A DNA stretch of 9,800 nt from an uncultured Opitutia bacterium (GTDB lineage Bacteria; Verrucomicrobiota; Verrucomicrobiia; Opitutales; UBA953). The first letter of the stretch is position 1; each line of letters starts with the position of its first letter. The position numbers and the translations under genes were made by a program. Below the pieces are notes generated by a model. The model searched no databases. It was given only the letters and a program-made list of their open reading frames with translations, and was not told the DNA's origin. The stretch lies in contig CAIMFE010000094.1 in assembly GCA_903840235.1 (NCBI GenBank), positions 1 through 9,800 of the forward strand, given 5' to 3'. Shown here piece by piece: positions 1-6,043 of this stretch.

Positions 1-194
1 CCGCAATTCGGATAGGCTGCTACGGTGACTTCGCGGTGGCGACTGAAGGCACGACCGATCCAACTTCTTTCGCCGGAGGGTGCGGCTACCCAAACGTGGA
101 ATCCTTGTTTAACGCAGGAGCGAACTAGATTTTGAAAAAAAGCAGCGCCGATGCCGTCATCATTGGTAACAAGAACCGTGGGAGCTGAAATCAT
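1..194 (-). CDS. surE: 5'/3'-nucleotidase SurE, N-terminal part (runs off the left edge)
   Basis: SurE enzymes are metal-dependent phosphatases that remove phosphate from nucleoside monophosphates, with a role in stress survival and nucleotide clean-up in the cytoplasm. Reading leftwards from the ATG at 194, about 64 residues are visible. They begin MISAPTVLVTNDDGIGA, which matches the family's N-terminal strand and TNDDGI loop; D12 and D13 would bind the metal. A second family block follows around residues 36-47 (VAAPSGERSWIG), where S44 fits the usual metal-binding serine. The C-terminal two thirds, including the usual later Asn ligand, lie outside the window. The start is clear because the conserved N-terminal strand begins within a few residues of this ATG. 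The gene lies 50 bp downstream of the UVR-motif gene on the same strand and is probably co-transcribed with it. I see no Shine-Dalgarno sequence before the ATG. Confidence 0.88.
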   Translation of the reverse strand, partial: MISAPTVLVTNDDGIGAAFFQNLVRSCVKQGFHVWVAAPSGERSWIGRAFSRHREVTVAAYPNC

Positions 195-244
195 GAGCCG
201 AAGAGTGGTAATACTTGGCTCCCGAGCAATGCGGAAGGCAAAGA

Positions 245-733
245 TTATTTCACTGAAACCTTCGTACCCAGTTCCGCAATCTGATCTCGCAAAGCCGCCG
301 CCGTTTTGAAATCTTCATTTTTGACCGCTTCTGCCAGTTCGGTTTTCGCTTTTTGCAGGCGATTTTTTAAATCGGTTTCAGAGGGTTGCGGACGTCGACC
401 CGAGTGCGAGATACCTGGCTGAATTCGTGAAAGCGTGGGCAGGATGTCCTGCGTGTGGGCCTCGTAGCATTGAGGGCAGCCGATACGGTGGGTGCGCTCG
501 AAATCCGCCCAACGGAAGCCACAGGACGGGCAGGAGCCGTGGATTTTGGGCATAGGTATATCGAGCTTAATACCTAAGATTTGAGAGGGTAGGCTACCAG
601 CTAAGGGGGAGGTCATGGCACAAGGGCAGTGAGCACAGCAGGTATAAGTCATAGCCTTTCCGCCCGCCACTAAAGTAATGAAAAGCGTGGAGGGTTTTTT
701 GCATTGGGTGCAAATGGGAGGGCTGGCTTCCAT
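245..733 (-). CDS. McsA-like zinc-finger protein with C-terminal UVR motif
   Basis: A 162-residue cytoplasmic protein. Visible parts are CxxC pairs at C8/C11, C68/C71 and C86/C89, a cysteine cluster at C32, C33, C36 and C38, and a C-terminal helical hairpin at about 122-156 (LQKAKTELAEAVKNEDFKTA and onward). The hairpin fits the UVR motif shared by UvrB, UvrC and McsA. The four-cluster plus UVR layout is that of McsA-type proteins, which in Firmicutes bind metal and activate the arginine kinase McsB in the CtsR/Clp stress system. No mcsB or ctsR is visible here; the downstream neighbour is surE. The role is therefore inferred only as a metal-binding adaptor, possibly in proteostasis. The ATG at 733 places C8xxC11 near the N-terminus, as expected. 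The name McsA is not certain, so no symbol is given. Confidence 0.8.
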   Translation of the reverse strand: MEASPPICTQCKKPSTLFITLVAGGKAMTYTCCAHCPCAMTSPLAGSLPSQILGIKLDIPMPKIHGSCPSCGFRWADFERTHRIGCPQCYEAHTQDILPTLSRIQPGISHSGRRPQPSETDLKNRLQKAKTELAEAVKNEDFKTAAALRDQIAELGTKVSVK

Positions 734-740
734 GCTTAAG

Positions 741-768
741 ACTATAGAACTTTTTGATTCTAATACAA
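741..768 (-). promoter_or_regulatory. Candidate sigma-70 promoter for the UVR-motif gene
   Basis: On the minus strand a TATAGT box (741-746, five of six matches to the -10 consensus) lies 16 bp from a TTGTAT box (763-768, three of six). The -10 box ends only 7 bases before the ATG at 733, so a start of transcription at the usual distance would fall at or beside the start codon. This would give a leaderless message. It is a pattern match only, with no alternative promoter of equal quality in the 91-bp spacer. Confidence 0.35.
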
Positions 769-824
769 GCCGGAGGCTTTCTTTTCGGTTGAAGCCAAGC
801 CAAGTCCGTATTGCCTAGACTACG

Positions 825-1682
825 ATGTATTTAACCTTTCTTCCTGCGATACTCGCCGACACTGAAAAAGGCGCGATCTGGTATTTCAAACAAATGGATA
901 GTGCCGGCCTCGCGGTGGCAGGCGTTCTGGTAATTTGTTCTTTTATTGGTTGGGGTGCGATGATTCAAAAATGGTCCGACGTGCAAGAACTTCGTCGTCG
1001 CAATCACGGTTTTGATCGTCGCCTGCGTGACCAGAATTCTGTCGTCGCTCTGAATTTTCCCGGAGGCACTAATCTTTCACCTTATGAATATTTAGTAGCG
1101 GAAGCGATTTCTGCCGTACAAAGACACAAAGGTCGTTTGGTAAAACAATCCGATGTTCGGATGTGCATGGGTCACGTGGAAAACGCACTGCAACGTGCCG
1201 TGTCGCGTACGATGGTAAAGTACGAAGACAAAATGGTTCTGCTGAGTTCACTCGTTTCCGGCGGTCCATTCCTAGGTCTGCTCGGAACCGTTTGGGGCGT
1301 GATGGTGACGTTCGGTGCGCTTACGGAAAAAGCGAGTATTGCTCAATTAGCACCAGGTGTTTGCGGTGCATTGGTTACGACGACTCTTGGCTTGTTGGTC
1401 GCTATCCCTGCAACTTTTGGATATAATTATTTGTTAACGCAGGTGAAAATCATGTCCACCGAGTTAGAAAACTTTGCGAGTACTTTAGCGGATCGCATTG
1501 AGTTAGAACTCGAAGGCGAAGCGCGGGCGAATTTCGAACAACTACAAGAACGCGAAGCCTTGCGTCGCGCAGCTCAAGCGGCTCAGGGTCCAGCAGCGAG
1601 CACCCCAATACCTTCACCCGTTACACCTACCGAATCACCAAGTCAGACATCGGCACTTCCTGGTTGGGAGGATGCCCAGTAG
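825..1682 (+). CDS. exbB: ExbB/TolQ/MotA-family proton channel protein
   Basis: This 285-residue inner-membrane protein would form the multimeric stator that, with ExbD, uses the proton gradient to power a TonB/TolA partner. Three membrane segments are visible at about 27-46, 138-165 and 174-200, with the long cytoplasmic loop between the first two. Segment 2 carries the GTVWGVM block (T155 equals E. coli ExbB T148). Segment 3 carries LAPGVCGALVTTTLGL, then VAIPA; T186 equals T181. The usual glutamate of this block (E176 in E. coli ExbB, as in APGIAEAL) is replaced by G181, which is odd. Residues 228-285 form an Ala/Glu-rich then Pro/Ser/Thr-rich cytoplasmic tail. The ATG at 825 is preferred to Met24, which would leave almost nothing before the first membrane segment. 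It is the first gene of a three-gene operon; the stop is 3 bp before exbD. TolQ is an alternative name. Confidence 0.9.
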   Translation: MYLTFLPAILADTEKGAIWYFKQMDSAGLAVAGVLVICSFIGWGAMIQKWSDVQELRRRNHGFDRRLRDQNSVVALNFPGGTNLSPYEYLVAEAISAVQRHKGRLVKQSDVRMCMGHVENALQRAVSRTMVKYEDKMVLLSSLVSGGPFLGLLGTVWGVMVTFGALTEKASIAQLAPGVCGALVTTTLGLLVAIPATFGYNYLLTQVKIMSTELENFASTLADRIELELEGEARANFEQLQEREALRRAAQAAQGPAASTPIPSPVTPTESPSQTSALPGWEDAQ

Positions 1683-1685
1683 TTC

Positions 1686-2111
1686 ATGGCACGCTCTTTT
1701 TCTAAGCCCCATCGGTTGCATGTGATGAACGAGTTAAACGTCACACCCATGCTGGATTTGTGTTTCTGTTTACTGATTATTTTTATGATTTCGACGCCGG
1801 TATTGGAGCAAACTACGGCCGTTAATTTACCCAAAGCAGAAAAAGGTTCGGGTAAACCTGCGGATGCTAAACAACAATATCGTTTCGTATCCATTGGTCG
1901 CGATGGCTCATTTACCATGGGCGGAAAAGCCTTAACCAAATCTCAATTAGAGAGTGAGTTTGCATTGATTGCTGCGATGGCGGACTCCGCGCAGCCCATC
2001 GTTCGTATTCGTGGTGATGCTACTTTGCCGTACCAAAAAATTATTGATGTCATGTCTTTGGCAAAGGCCAAAGGTCTAACCAAAGTAGGTTTAGACACAG
2101 AAATTCGTTAA
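1686..2111 (+). CDS. exbD: ExbD/TolR-family biopolymer transport protein
   Basis: At 141 residues it matches the length of E. coli ExbD. A short cytoplasmic N-terminus is followed by NELNVTPMLDLC (15-26) and one membrane helix at about 22-40 (LLIIFMI), then a periplasmic domain. D24 aligns with the proton-carrying Asp25 of E. coli ExbD, and VNLP at 46-49 matches the conserved periplasmic motif after the helix. The domain ends with a block like the family's 'KIGL' strand (TKVGLDTEIR). It should sit inside the ExbB ring as a dimer and carry protons across the membrane. Three bases separate it from exbB and two from the downstream tolA/tonB-like gene, so the three products probably form one complex. 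Two cysteines (C26, C28) lie within the helix, which is uncommon to my knowledge. TolR is the alternative assignment. Confidence 0.92.
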   Translation: MARSFSKPHRLHVMNELNVTPMLDLCFCLLIIFMISTPVLEQTTAVNLPKAEKGSGKPADAKQQYRFVSIGRDGSFTMGGKALTKSQLESEFALIAAMADSAQPIVRIRGDATLPYQKIIDVMSLAKAKGLTKVGLDTEIR

Positions 2112-2113
2112 CC

Positions 2114-2878
2114 ATGGCAAGTGAGAGCAAAGGAGTCATTGGTTCCATCGCTGTTCACCTTGGTATTATCGCCGTTCTGGTGGGTGCGTCGTGGTACGCG
2201 TCTCGACAGTCAGGAAAGTCCCTCGAACCCGTGGATCCACTCTTGGTTGATTTAAACGGCATTCCGGGACGACGTCCGGGTGAGGTCGGCAAGGCGGATG
2301 GCGTTGCTCAAGGACAAGAAACGGGAACGAGAAAAGGCGTATCGATGGTAAAAATGAAAAAATTTGATTTTGAAAAAAACACCGAAGAGCCTGCCGCCAA
2401 AACAGAATCGAGTCGTTCTCAGTCTTCGAAAAAAGCTACCAGTAAAAGTACTTCGAAAACAACTTTGAGTGAGTTTAATAATGCTAAAGGCGGAAAAGGA
2501 ACCTCCACCAAGGTAGCGGGAATTAGTGGAGTGTCGGTTAAAGCCGGACGGAACTACGGTAAAGGCGATAACGGAGGCGAGGGCGGTAGTGCGAGTGAAC
2601 TCCAAATTTATGCAGGCGAAGTTAAGGCACGCTTTCAATCAGCTCTGACTAGTCTCGCCTCTGCTGAGGTCGATTTAGGTTCCGGAAATTGCGGCGTTGT
2701 TTTGCGAGTCGACGCGGGCGGGAATGTAAATTTCGCGAGTTGGATTAATAAGCCTAAAAATTCACAAATCGCTACGCTGGTTAAACAAGCGGTTGCGCAA
2801 ATCGGTAATTGTGGAAGTCCTCCGGGGAAGAAGTCTTTCCAGATCGATTTAACCAGCGTTACTCTGAGCGATTTTTAA
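2114..2878 (+). CDS. TolA/TonB-like energy transducer
   Basis: A 254-residue membrane-anchored periplasmic protein, third in the exbB-exbD operon. Its single N-terminal helix (about 8-28) shows the S-x3-H-x6-L-x3-S pattern at S11, H15, L22 and S26. This is the SHLS face by which TonB and TolA contact their ExbB/ExbD or TolQ/TolR motor. Residues 55-160 are a low-complexity Gly/Ser/Lys-rich linker, neither Pro-rich as in TonB nor the long Ala-rich helix of TolA. The C-terminal domain (about 162-254) starts LQIYAGEVKARF, then NCGVVLRVDAGGNV and ends in a short SFQIDLTSVTLSDF strand. This resembles the TolA C-terminal fold (Y...K, C..., G.V). C193 and C233 could form a disulfide. No TonB-dependent receptor, TolB or Pal is in view, so whether it serves import or envelope integrity cannot be decided. 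Confidence 0.78.
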   Translation: MASESKGVIGSIAVHLGIIAVLVGASWYASRQSGKSLEPVDPLLVDLNGIPGRRPGEVGKADGVAQGQETGTRKGVSMVKMKKFDFEKNTEEPAAKTESSRSQSSKKATSKSTSKTTLSEFNNAKGGKGTSTKVAGISGVSVKAGRNYGKGDNGGEGGSASELQIYAGEVKARFQSALTSLASAEVDLGSGNCGVVLRVDAGGNVNFASWINKPKNSQIATLVKQAVAQIGNCGSPPGKKSFQIDLTSVTLSDF

Positions 2879-2879
2879 T

Positions 2880-3338
2880 TTAGCGAACTTCTAAAACAAT
2901 CTGCACTTCCACGGCCGCGCCGAGAGGCAGACCATTGACGGAGACGGCAGCGCGGGCGTGTTTGCCGGCATCGCCAAATACTCTTAATAAGAACTCCGAG
3001 GCACCATTCAGTACTTTGGGGCTGTCACTAAAGCCGTCGATGCCATTGACGAAGCCATTGACCATGACAACGCGGACAACGGCGTCGAGCGATCCGAGGG
3101 CAGCTTTGGCATTCGCCAGGGCATTGAGGGTGCAAAGTTGGGCCGCTTCCGCCGCTTGCACTAAATTGATTTCTTGGCCGACCTTGCCACCGTACACAAT
3201 TTTCCCATCACGCATCGGCAGAGTTCCCGCTAAGTAAAGCAAGTTGCCCGTCCGAACGGCGGGAACATAGGCACCCGCGGCGGCAGGTGGCTGAGGTAAG
3301 GTCAGTCCGAGTTCTTGAATGTTTTTTTCAGGATTCAT
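2880..3338 (-). CDS. RidA/YjgF/UK114-family protein (enamine/imine deaminase type)
   Basis: RidA relatives hydrolyse reactive enamine/imine intermediates released by PLP enzymes; other subgroups have different or unknown substrates. The 152-residue product matches the longer Rid subgroup, beginning MNPEKNIQELGLTLPQPP and continuing with AYVPAVRTGNLLYLAG. In the C-terminal block HARAAVSVNGLPLGAAVEVQ, the arginine (R129) and glutamate (E144) align with E. coli RidA R105 and E120, the substrate-binding arginine and catalytic glutamate. The frame is open to a GTG at 3371, but that would overlap the upstream HPP gene by 29 bp. The ATG at 3338 lies 4 bp after the HPP stop and gives the usual family N-terminus, so it is preferred. 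It is the last gene of the oppA-HPP-ridA operon and ends 1 bp from the stop of the convergent tolA/tonB-like gene. The substrate here is unknown. Confidence 0.87.
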   Translation of the reverse strand: MNPEKNIQELGLTLPQPPAAAGAYVPAVRTGNLLYLAGTLPMRDGKIVYGGKVGQEINLVQAAEAAQLCTLNALANAKAALGSLDAVVRVVMVNGFVNGIDGFSDSPKVLNGASEFLLRVFGDAGKHARAAVSVNGLPLGAAVEVQIVLEVR

Positions 3339-3342
3339 AAAA

Positions 3343-3849
3343 TTACCAATAGTTAGGCCAGTTACTTTCACGAGACATATTGTGATAAAATAACGCTAAA
3401 AGTATAATGATGAGGGCACCAGCAGTCGTGGGGCAGATGAGAAAAAACCAGGTGGGGTTGGTGAGAAAGACGACAATGGAATTGGAGGTGGCAGGGGGAT
3501 GGACAAGGCGAAGCAATTTCATGAACAGCACGGTTAATCCTACGGCGATACCCAGACTCCACCACTGCGGCCCAATAAACTTTAAACATAATAAACCCAT
3601 GGTTGCTCCGATGATATGGGCACCAAGGACATTGCGAGGTTGGGCAAAAGGGGAATCGGGATAAACGAAAACAATAAAACAGGTAGCACCAAAGGTTCCG
3701 AGTAGGACCAAGGTCCCAATTTCTCGATCAACATAGGTTAAACCAGCGATTACCAGACCCACTGCTAGAGCGCTGATTAATATTTTCTTAAGGTCTGACC
3801 GGGCGGGTGGTTTTTCCTGTTTACCGACAAATTTTTTAATTAATTTCAT
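3343..3849 (-). CDS. HPP-family integral membrane protein
   Basis: A 168-residue inner-membrane protein with about five hydrophobic segments (22-40, 45-62, 75-92, 95-113, 121-155). It carries the family's signature HPPA at 117-120. The block GTFGATCFIVFVYPDSPFAQ followed by PRNVLGAH (51-77) is the conserved first half of HPP proteins, and the C-terminus WPNYW fits the usual short tail. Plant HPP relatives have been linked to nitrite transport in chloroplasts. Bacterial members are mostly uncharacterised, so substrate and direction are not known here. Its ATG overlaps the stop of the upstream oligopeptide-binding lipoprotein as ATGA (3846-3849), which implies translational coupling. The ridA-family start follows 4 bp after its stop. 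There is no Shine-Dalgarno sequence, consistent with dependence on upstream translation. Confidence 0.85.
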   Translation of the reverse strand: MKLIKKFVGKQEKPPARSDLKKILISALAVGLVIAGLTYVDREIGTLVLLGTFGATCFIVFVYPDSPFAQPRNVLGAHIIGATMGLLCLKFIGPQWWSLGIAVGLTVLFMKLLRLVHPPATSNSIVVFLTNPTWFFLICPTTAGALIIILLALFYHNMSRESNWPNYW

Positions 3850-5498
3850 TTTTGGAGAGGGATTAGTTTAACCCACTTAAGTGGATGTTCGCCGAGTAAA
3901 GTTGGATACCAGCCTTGAACTTCGGGACGAATGAGAAACTTATTTTTATTAAATGCTACCGGAATCACTGGCGCACATTCAATTAAACGTGCCTCGGCTT
4001 TACCAAATAATTCAAGGCGTTTAGCCGGATTTTGTTCTACCGCTGCTGACTTAATTAATTCATCGTAGCGGGAATCACGCCACCCGGTTTGATTTAATTC
4101 ATTACCACTAATAAACATTTCTAGGAAAGTGTTCGGGTCGTTGTAATCACCACTCCAAGCCGAACGAGCTAGTTGATAATCACCCGAGTGCAGTGCGCTG
4201 AGATAAACTTTCCAATCTAGATTTTTTAATTCCACTTCAATTCCTAAACTTTGACGCCACATTTCTTGGTAGGCTTGAGCGGCGAGCAGGGAAGTTTCTG
4301 ATGTGTTAAACAAATATTCCAGTTTGGGAAAATTTTTGCCATCGGGATAGCCCGCTTCCGCCATCAGTTTTTTGGCTTCAGCAACGTCTTCTTTCCATTG
4401 GGCTGGTGATGTAAATCCTCCCGTTCCCGTGGGGGTATAGTAGTAGGCTGGTGATTCGCCTGATCTTAAAACTCTATCAGCAATTTGTTGGCGATTGATA
4501 ACCATCCCCAAGGCGCGTCGCACCCGCGAGTCGGATAGAGCTTTTTGTACGGCCTCATTATTTTTTACCACCGTGTTAATCCGAATGAATGAAACCGAAA
4601 GAAAAGCATCGAGACGTAAATGCGGAGCTTTGTCGGCGACCAGTTGCACAATTTTGTAAGGTGGAACTGAGCCCGTAATATGTAATTCGCCTCCTTGGTA
4701 GGCACGTTCTTCGGCGAATAGATCCGAGATCGCTTTGAACTCAACGGCGTTGAGCGAGACTTGGGCTGCGTCCCAATAATAGGGGTTTTTCTTAACGACG
4801 ATTTGGCGGGCGACTTCCCAGCTATCTAATTTGAATGCGCCGTTGCCGACGAGGCTACCGGGTCGCGTCCACGGCGTGTGCATCTCATCGATTTTTCCGA
4901 ATTTTAAAATCGTGGGAGGATGCACGGGCAACCAGCTGTTGTGACAAACCAGTTGGAGGAAGTAGGGCACAGGATTTTCTAATTCGACAATGAGCGTATG
5001 AGGATCAGGCGATTTGAATCCGACCTCCTTGAAGTCTTTGATTTTTCCTGTGTTGAAATCTTTAGCGCCTTTGACGCAGTGGAGCATGGAAGCGTATTCC
5101 GCACCGAAAGTAGGCATTAGAATTCGTTGGAAACTAAAAAGGAAATCAGCTGCCACCACCGGGTCGCCGTTGGACCAGCGTGCATTGTTTCTCAATTTGA
5201 ATGTCCATACCTTGCCATCGGCCGAGCTGGACCAGCTTTCAGCTGCTCCTGGAATAGTGTGTGAGTCTTTGGGGTCAAAATTCACCAAACCTTCAAAAAG
5301 AGAGTAGGCGATGCGTGATTCTAGCATGCCCGTGATTTCCTGTGGATCGAGTGCTGAGGGTTCGGCTGAATTATTAATCAACAAAACTCCCTCGCGGGCT
5401 TTTTTGACGACGGTTGTTTCCTTTTCACCACATCCCACCAGGCCGATACAGAGAGCGACCAAGAGGAGAATGCGCTGCTCGAATGCAGGGGTGGACAT
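3846..5498 (-). CDS. Oligopeptide-binding lipoprotein, OppA family (SBP_bac_5)
   Basis: A 550-residue extracytoplasmic solute-binding protein. The signal sequence (1-22) ends in an LVGC lipobox, so C23 would be lipidated. The mature part follows the family-5 pattern: SALDPQEITG near 49-57, LFEGL near 67-71, AESWSSSADGKVWTFKLR at 86-103, NGDPVVAADFLFSFQRI at 110-126, and RRALGMVINR at 327-336. The hinge-side block WSGDYNDPNTFLE (448-460) places D451 where E. coli OppA D419 binds the peptide's N-terminal amine. This suggests a peptide ligand, though family members also bind other solutes. No permease or ATPase gene is nearby, so it must borrow one encoded elsewhere or act alone. It heads an operon with the HPP and RidA-family genes, with a 4-bp ATGA overlap to the HPP gene. 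Its own promoter must lie in the roughly 70 bp after the glnB terminator. Confidence 0.9.
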   Translation of the reverse strand: MSTPAFEQRILLLVALCIGLVGCGEKETTVVKKAREGVLLINNSAEPSALDPQEITGMLESRIAYSLFEGLVNFDPKDSHTIPGAAESWSSSADGKVWTFKLRNNARWSNGDPVVAADFLFSFQRILMPTFGAEYASMLHCVKGAKDFNTGKIKDFKEVGFKSPDPHTLIVELENPVPYFLQLVCHNSWLPVHPPTILKFGKIDEMHTPWTRPGSLVGNGAFKLDSWEVARQIVVKKNPYYWDAAQVSLNAVEFKAISDLFAEERAYQGGELHITGSVPPYKIVQLVADKAPHLRLDAFLSVSFIRINTVVKNNEAVQKALSDSRVRRALGMVINRQQIADRVLRSGESPAYYYTPTGTGGFTSPAQWKEDVAEAKKLMAEAGYPDGKNFPKLEYLFNTSETSLLAAQAYQEMWRQSLGIEVELKNLDWKVYLSALHSGDYQLARSAWSGDYNDPNTFLEMFISGNELNQTGWRDSRYDELIKSAAVEQNPAKRLELFGKAEARLIECAPVIPVAFNKNKFLIRPEVQGWYPTLLGEHPLKWVKLIPLQK

Positions 5499-5560
5499 GA
5501 AATCTATTTAGTCGGGGACGGTGTGCCAGCGCAAGGCATAGCTCGTGGCGATTTCATGCA

Positions 5561-5592
5561 AAAACAAAAAGGGCGACCGAAGTCGCCCTTTT
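5561..5592 (-). terminator. Rho-independent terminator of glnB
   Basis: On the minus strand a perfect 11-bp stem (AAAAGGGCGAC pairing with GTCGCCCTTTT) closes a TTCG tetraloop with a C-G closing pair, at 5567-5592. A T-rich run (TTTTTGTTTT) follows at 5570-5561. It begins 20 bases after the glnB stop codon. It should end the glnB message before the oppA-like gene, making glnB monocistronic. On the plus strand the stem is followed only by a short T run, so action in that direction is less likely. Confidence 0.93.
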
Positions 5593-5612
5593 GGAGGTAA
5601 TGTCGCAGTCGC

Positions 5613-5951
5613 TTAGATTGCTGAATTACCACGCTCGCCAGTACGGATGCGGATAACATCAGTGAGGGAGGTGATAAAAATCTTACCGTCACCAATCTTA
5701 CCGGTGTGAGCGGCTTTCGAGATGGTGGCTACGGCTTTCTCGACCTGCTCGTCGGAGACGGCAGCTTCGATCTTTACCTTAGGCAAGAAATCAACCGTGT
5801 ACTCAGAACCACGGTAAATTTCCGTGTGTCCTTTTTGACGGCCGAAGCCTTTGACTTCGGTAACGGTCATACCCTCGATGCCGATTTCGGCGAGAGCGTC
5901 CTTCACTTCTTCGAGTTTGAAGGGTTTGATAATAGCGGTAACGAGTTTCAT
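5613..5951 (-). CDS. glnB: Nitrogen regulatory protein PII
   Basis: PII proteins are trimeric cytoplasmic sensors of 2-oxoglutarate and ATP/ADP that control nitrogen uptake and assimilation through protein partners. The product has exactly the 112 residues of E. coli GlnB and is closely similar along its length. The T-loop (37-55) contains YRGSEY with Y51, the uridylylation site. The B-loop TGKIGDGKIF (83-92) binds the nucleotide phosphates, and R101 and R103 near the C-terminus are kept. GlnB rather than GlnK is chosen because no amtB gene is adjacent, but sequence alone does not settle this. It is flanked by a candidate sigma-54 promoter upstream and a strong terminator downstream, so it is probably a single-gene unit under nitrogen control. 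The ATG at 5951 has no Shine-Dalgarno sequence. Confidence 0.96.
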   Translation of the reverse strand: MKLVTAIIKPFKLEEVKDALAEIGIEGMTVTEVKGFGRQKGHTEIYRGSEYTVDFLPKVKIEAAVSDEQVEKAVATISKAAHTGKIGDGKIFITSLTDVIRIRTGERGNSAI

Positions 5952-6003
5952 AGTTTTATGTGTTTTAGGTTAAGTTTGGTTTTCGGTTGAGCAAGTACAC
6001 TTA

Positions 6004-6020
6004 TGCACACCCTGTGCCAA
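6004..6020 (-). promoter_or_regulatory. Candidate sigma-54 (RpoN) promoter of glnB
   Basis: On the minus strand the sequence TTGGCACAGGGTGTGCA has the -24 GG (6018-6017) and -12 GC (6006-6005) separated by exactly 10 bases, the strict sigma-54 spacing. The -24 half TTGGCAC is a perfect match, and the -12 half GTGCA differs from TTGCA by one base. A start of transcription about 12 bases on, near 5993, would give a leader of about 40 bases before the glnB ATG. RpoN control of PII genes is common in other bacteria. The site is seen in the sequence; its use is inferred. Confidence 0.62.
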
Positions 6021-6029
6021 GTCGGGCAC
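6014..6029. repeat. Inverted repeat GTGCC-N6-GGCAC over the -24 element
   Basis: A perfect 5-bp inverted repeat with a 6-bp centre lies between trpF and glnB and overlaps the -24 box of the candidate sigma-54 promoter. It could be a protein-binding site or a weak hairpin after trpF, but no T run follows, so it is a poor terminator. At this length it may be chance. Confidence 0.3.
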
Positions 6030-6043
6030 TGCAGAATTCGGGA

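Noticed and set aside
767..779. Short hairpin AAGCC-GGA-GGCTT followed by TCTTTT on the plus strand
   Set aside because: The stem is only 5 bp and nothing is transcribed rightwards into it, so a terminator makes no sense there.
2252..2638. Long open frame on the minus strand opposite the tolA/tonB-like gene
   Set aside because: It mirrors the low-complexity linker of the sense gene, has no recognisable domain, and the sense frame has operon context and the SHLS motif.
3339..3371. N-terminal extension of the ridA-family gene to a GTG at 3371
   Set aside because: It would overlap the HPP gene and adds residues not typical of the family; the ATG at 3338 follows the HPP stop by 4 bp.
5514..5528. 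TGGCAC on the minus strand upstream of the oppA-like gene as a second sigma-54 promoter
   Set aside because: Ten bases after the GG the sequence is CC, not GC, so the required -12 element is missing.
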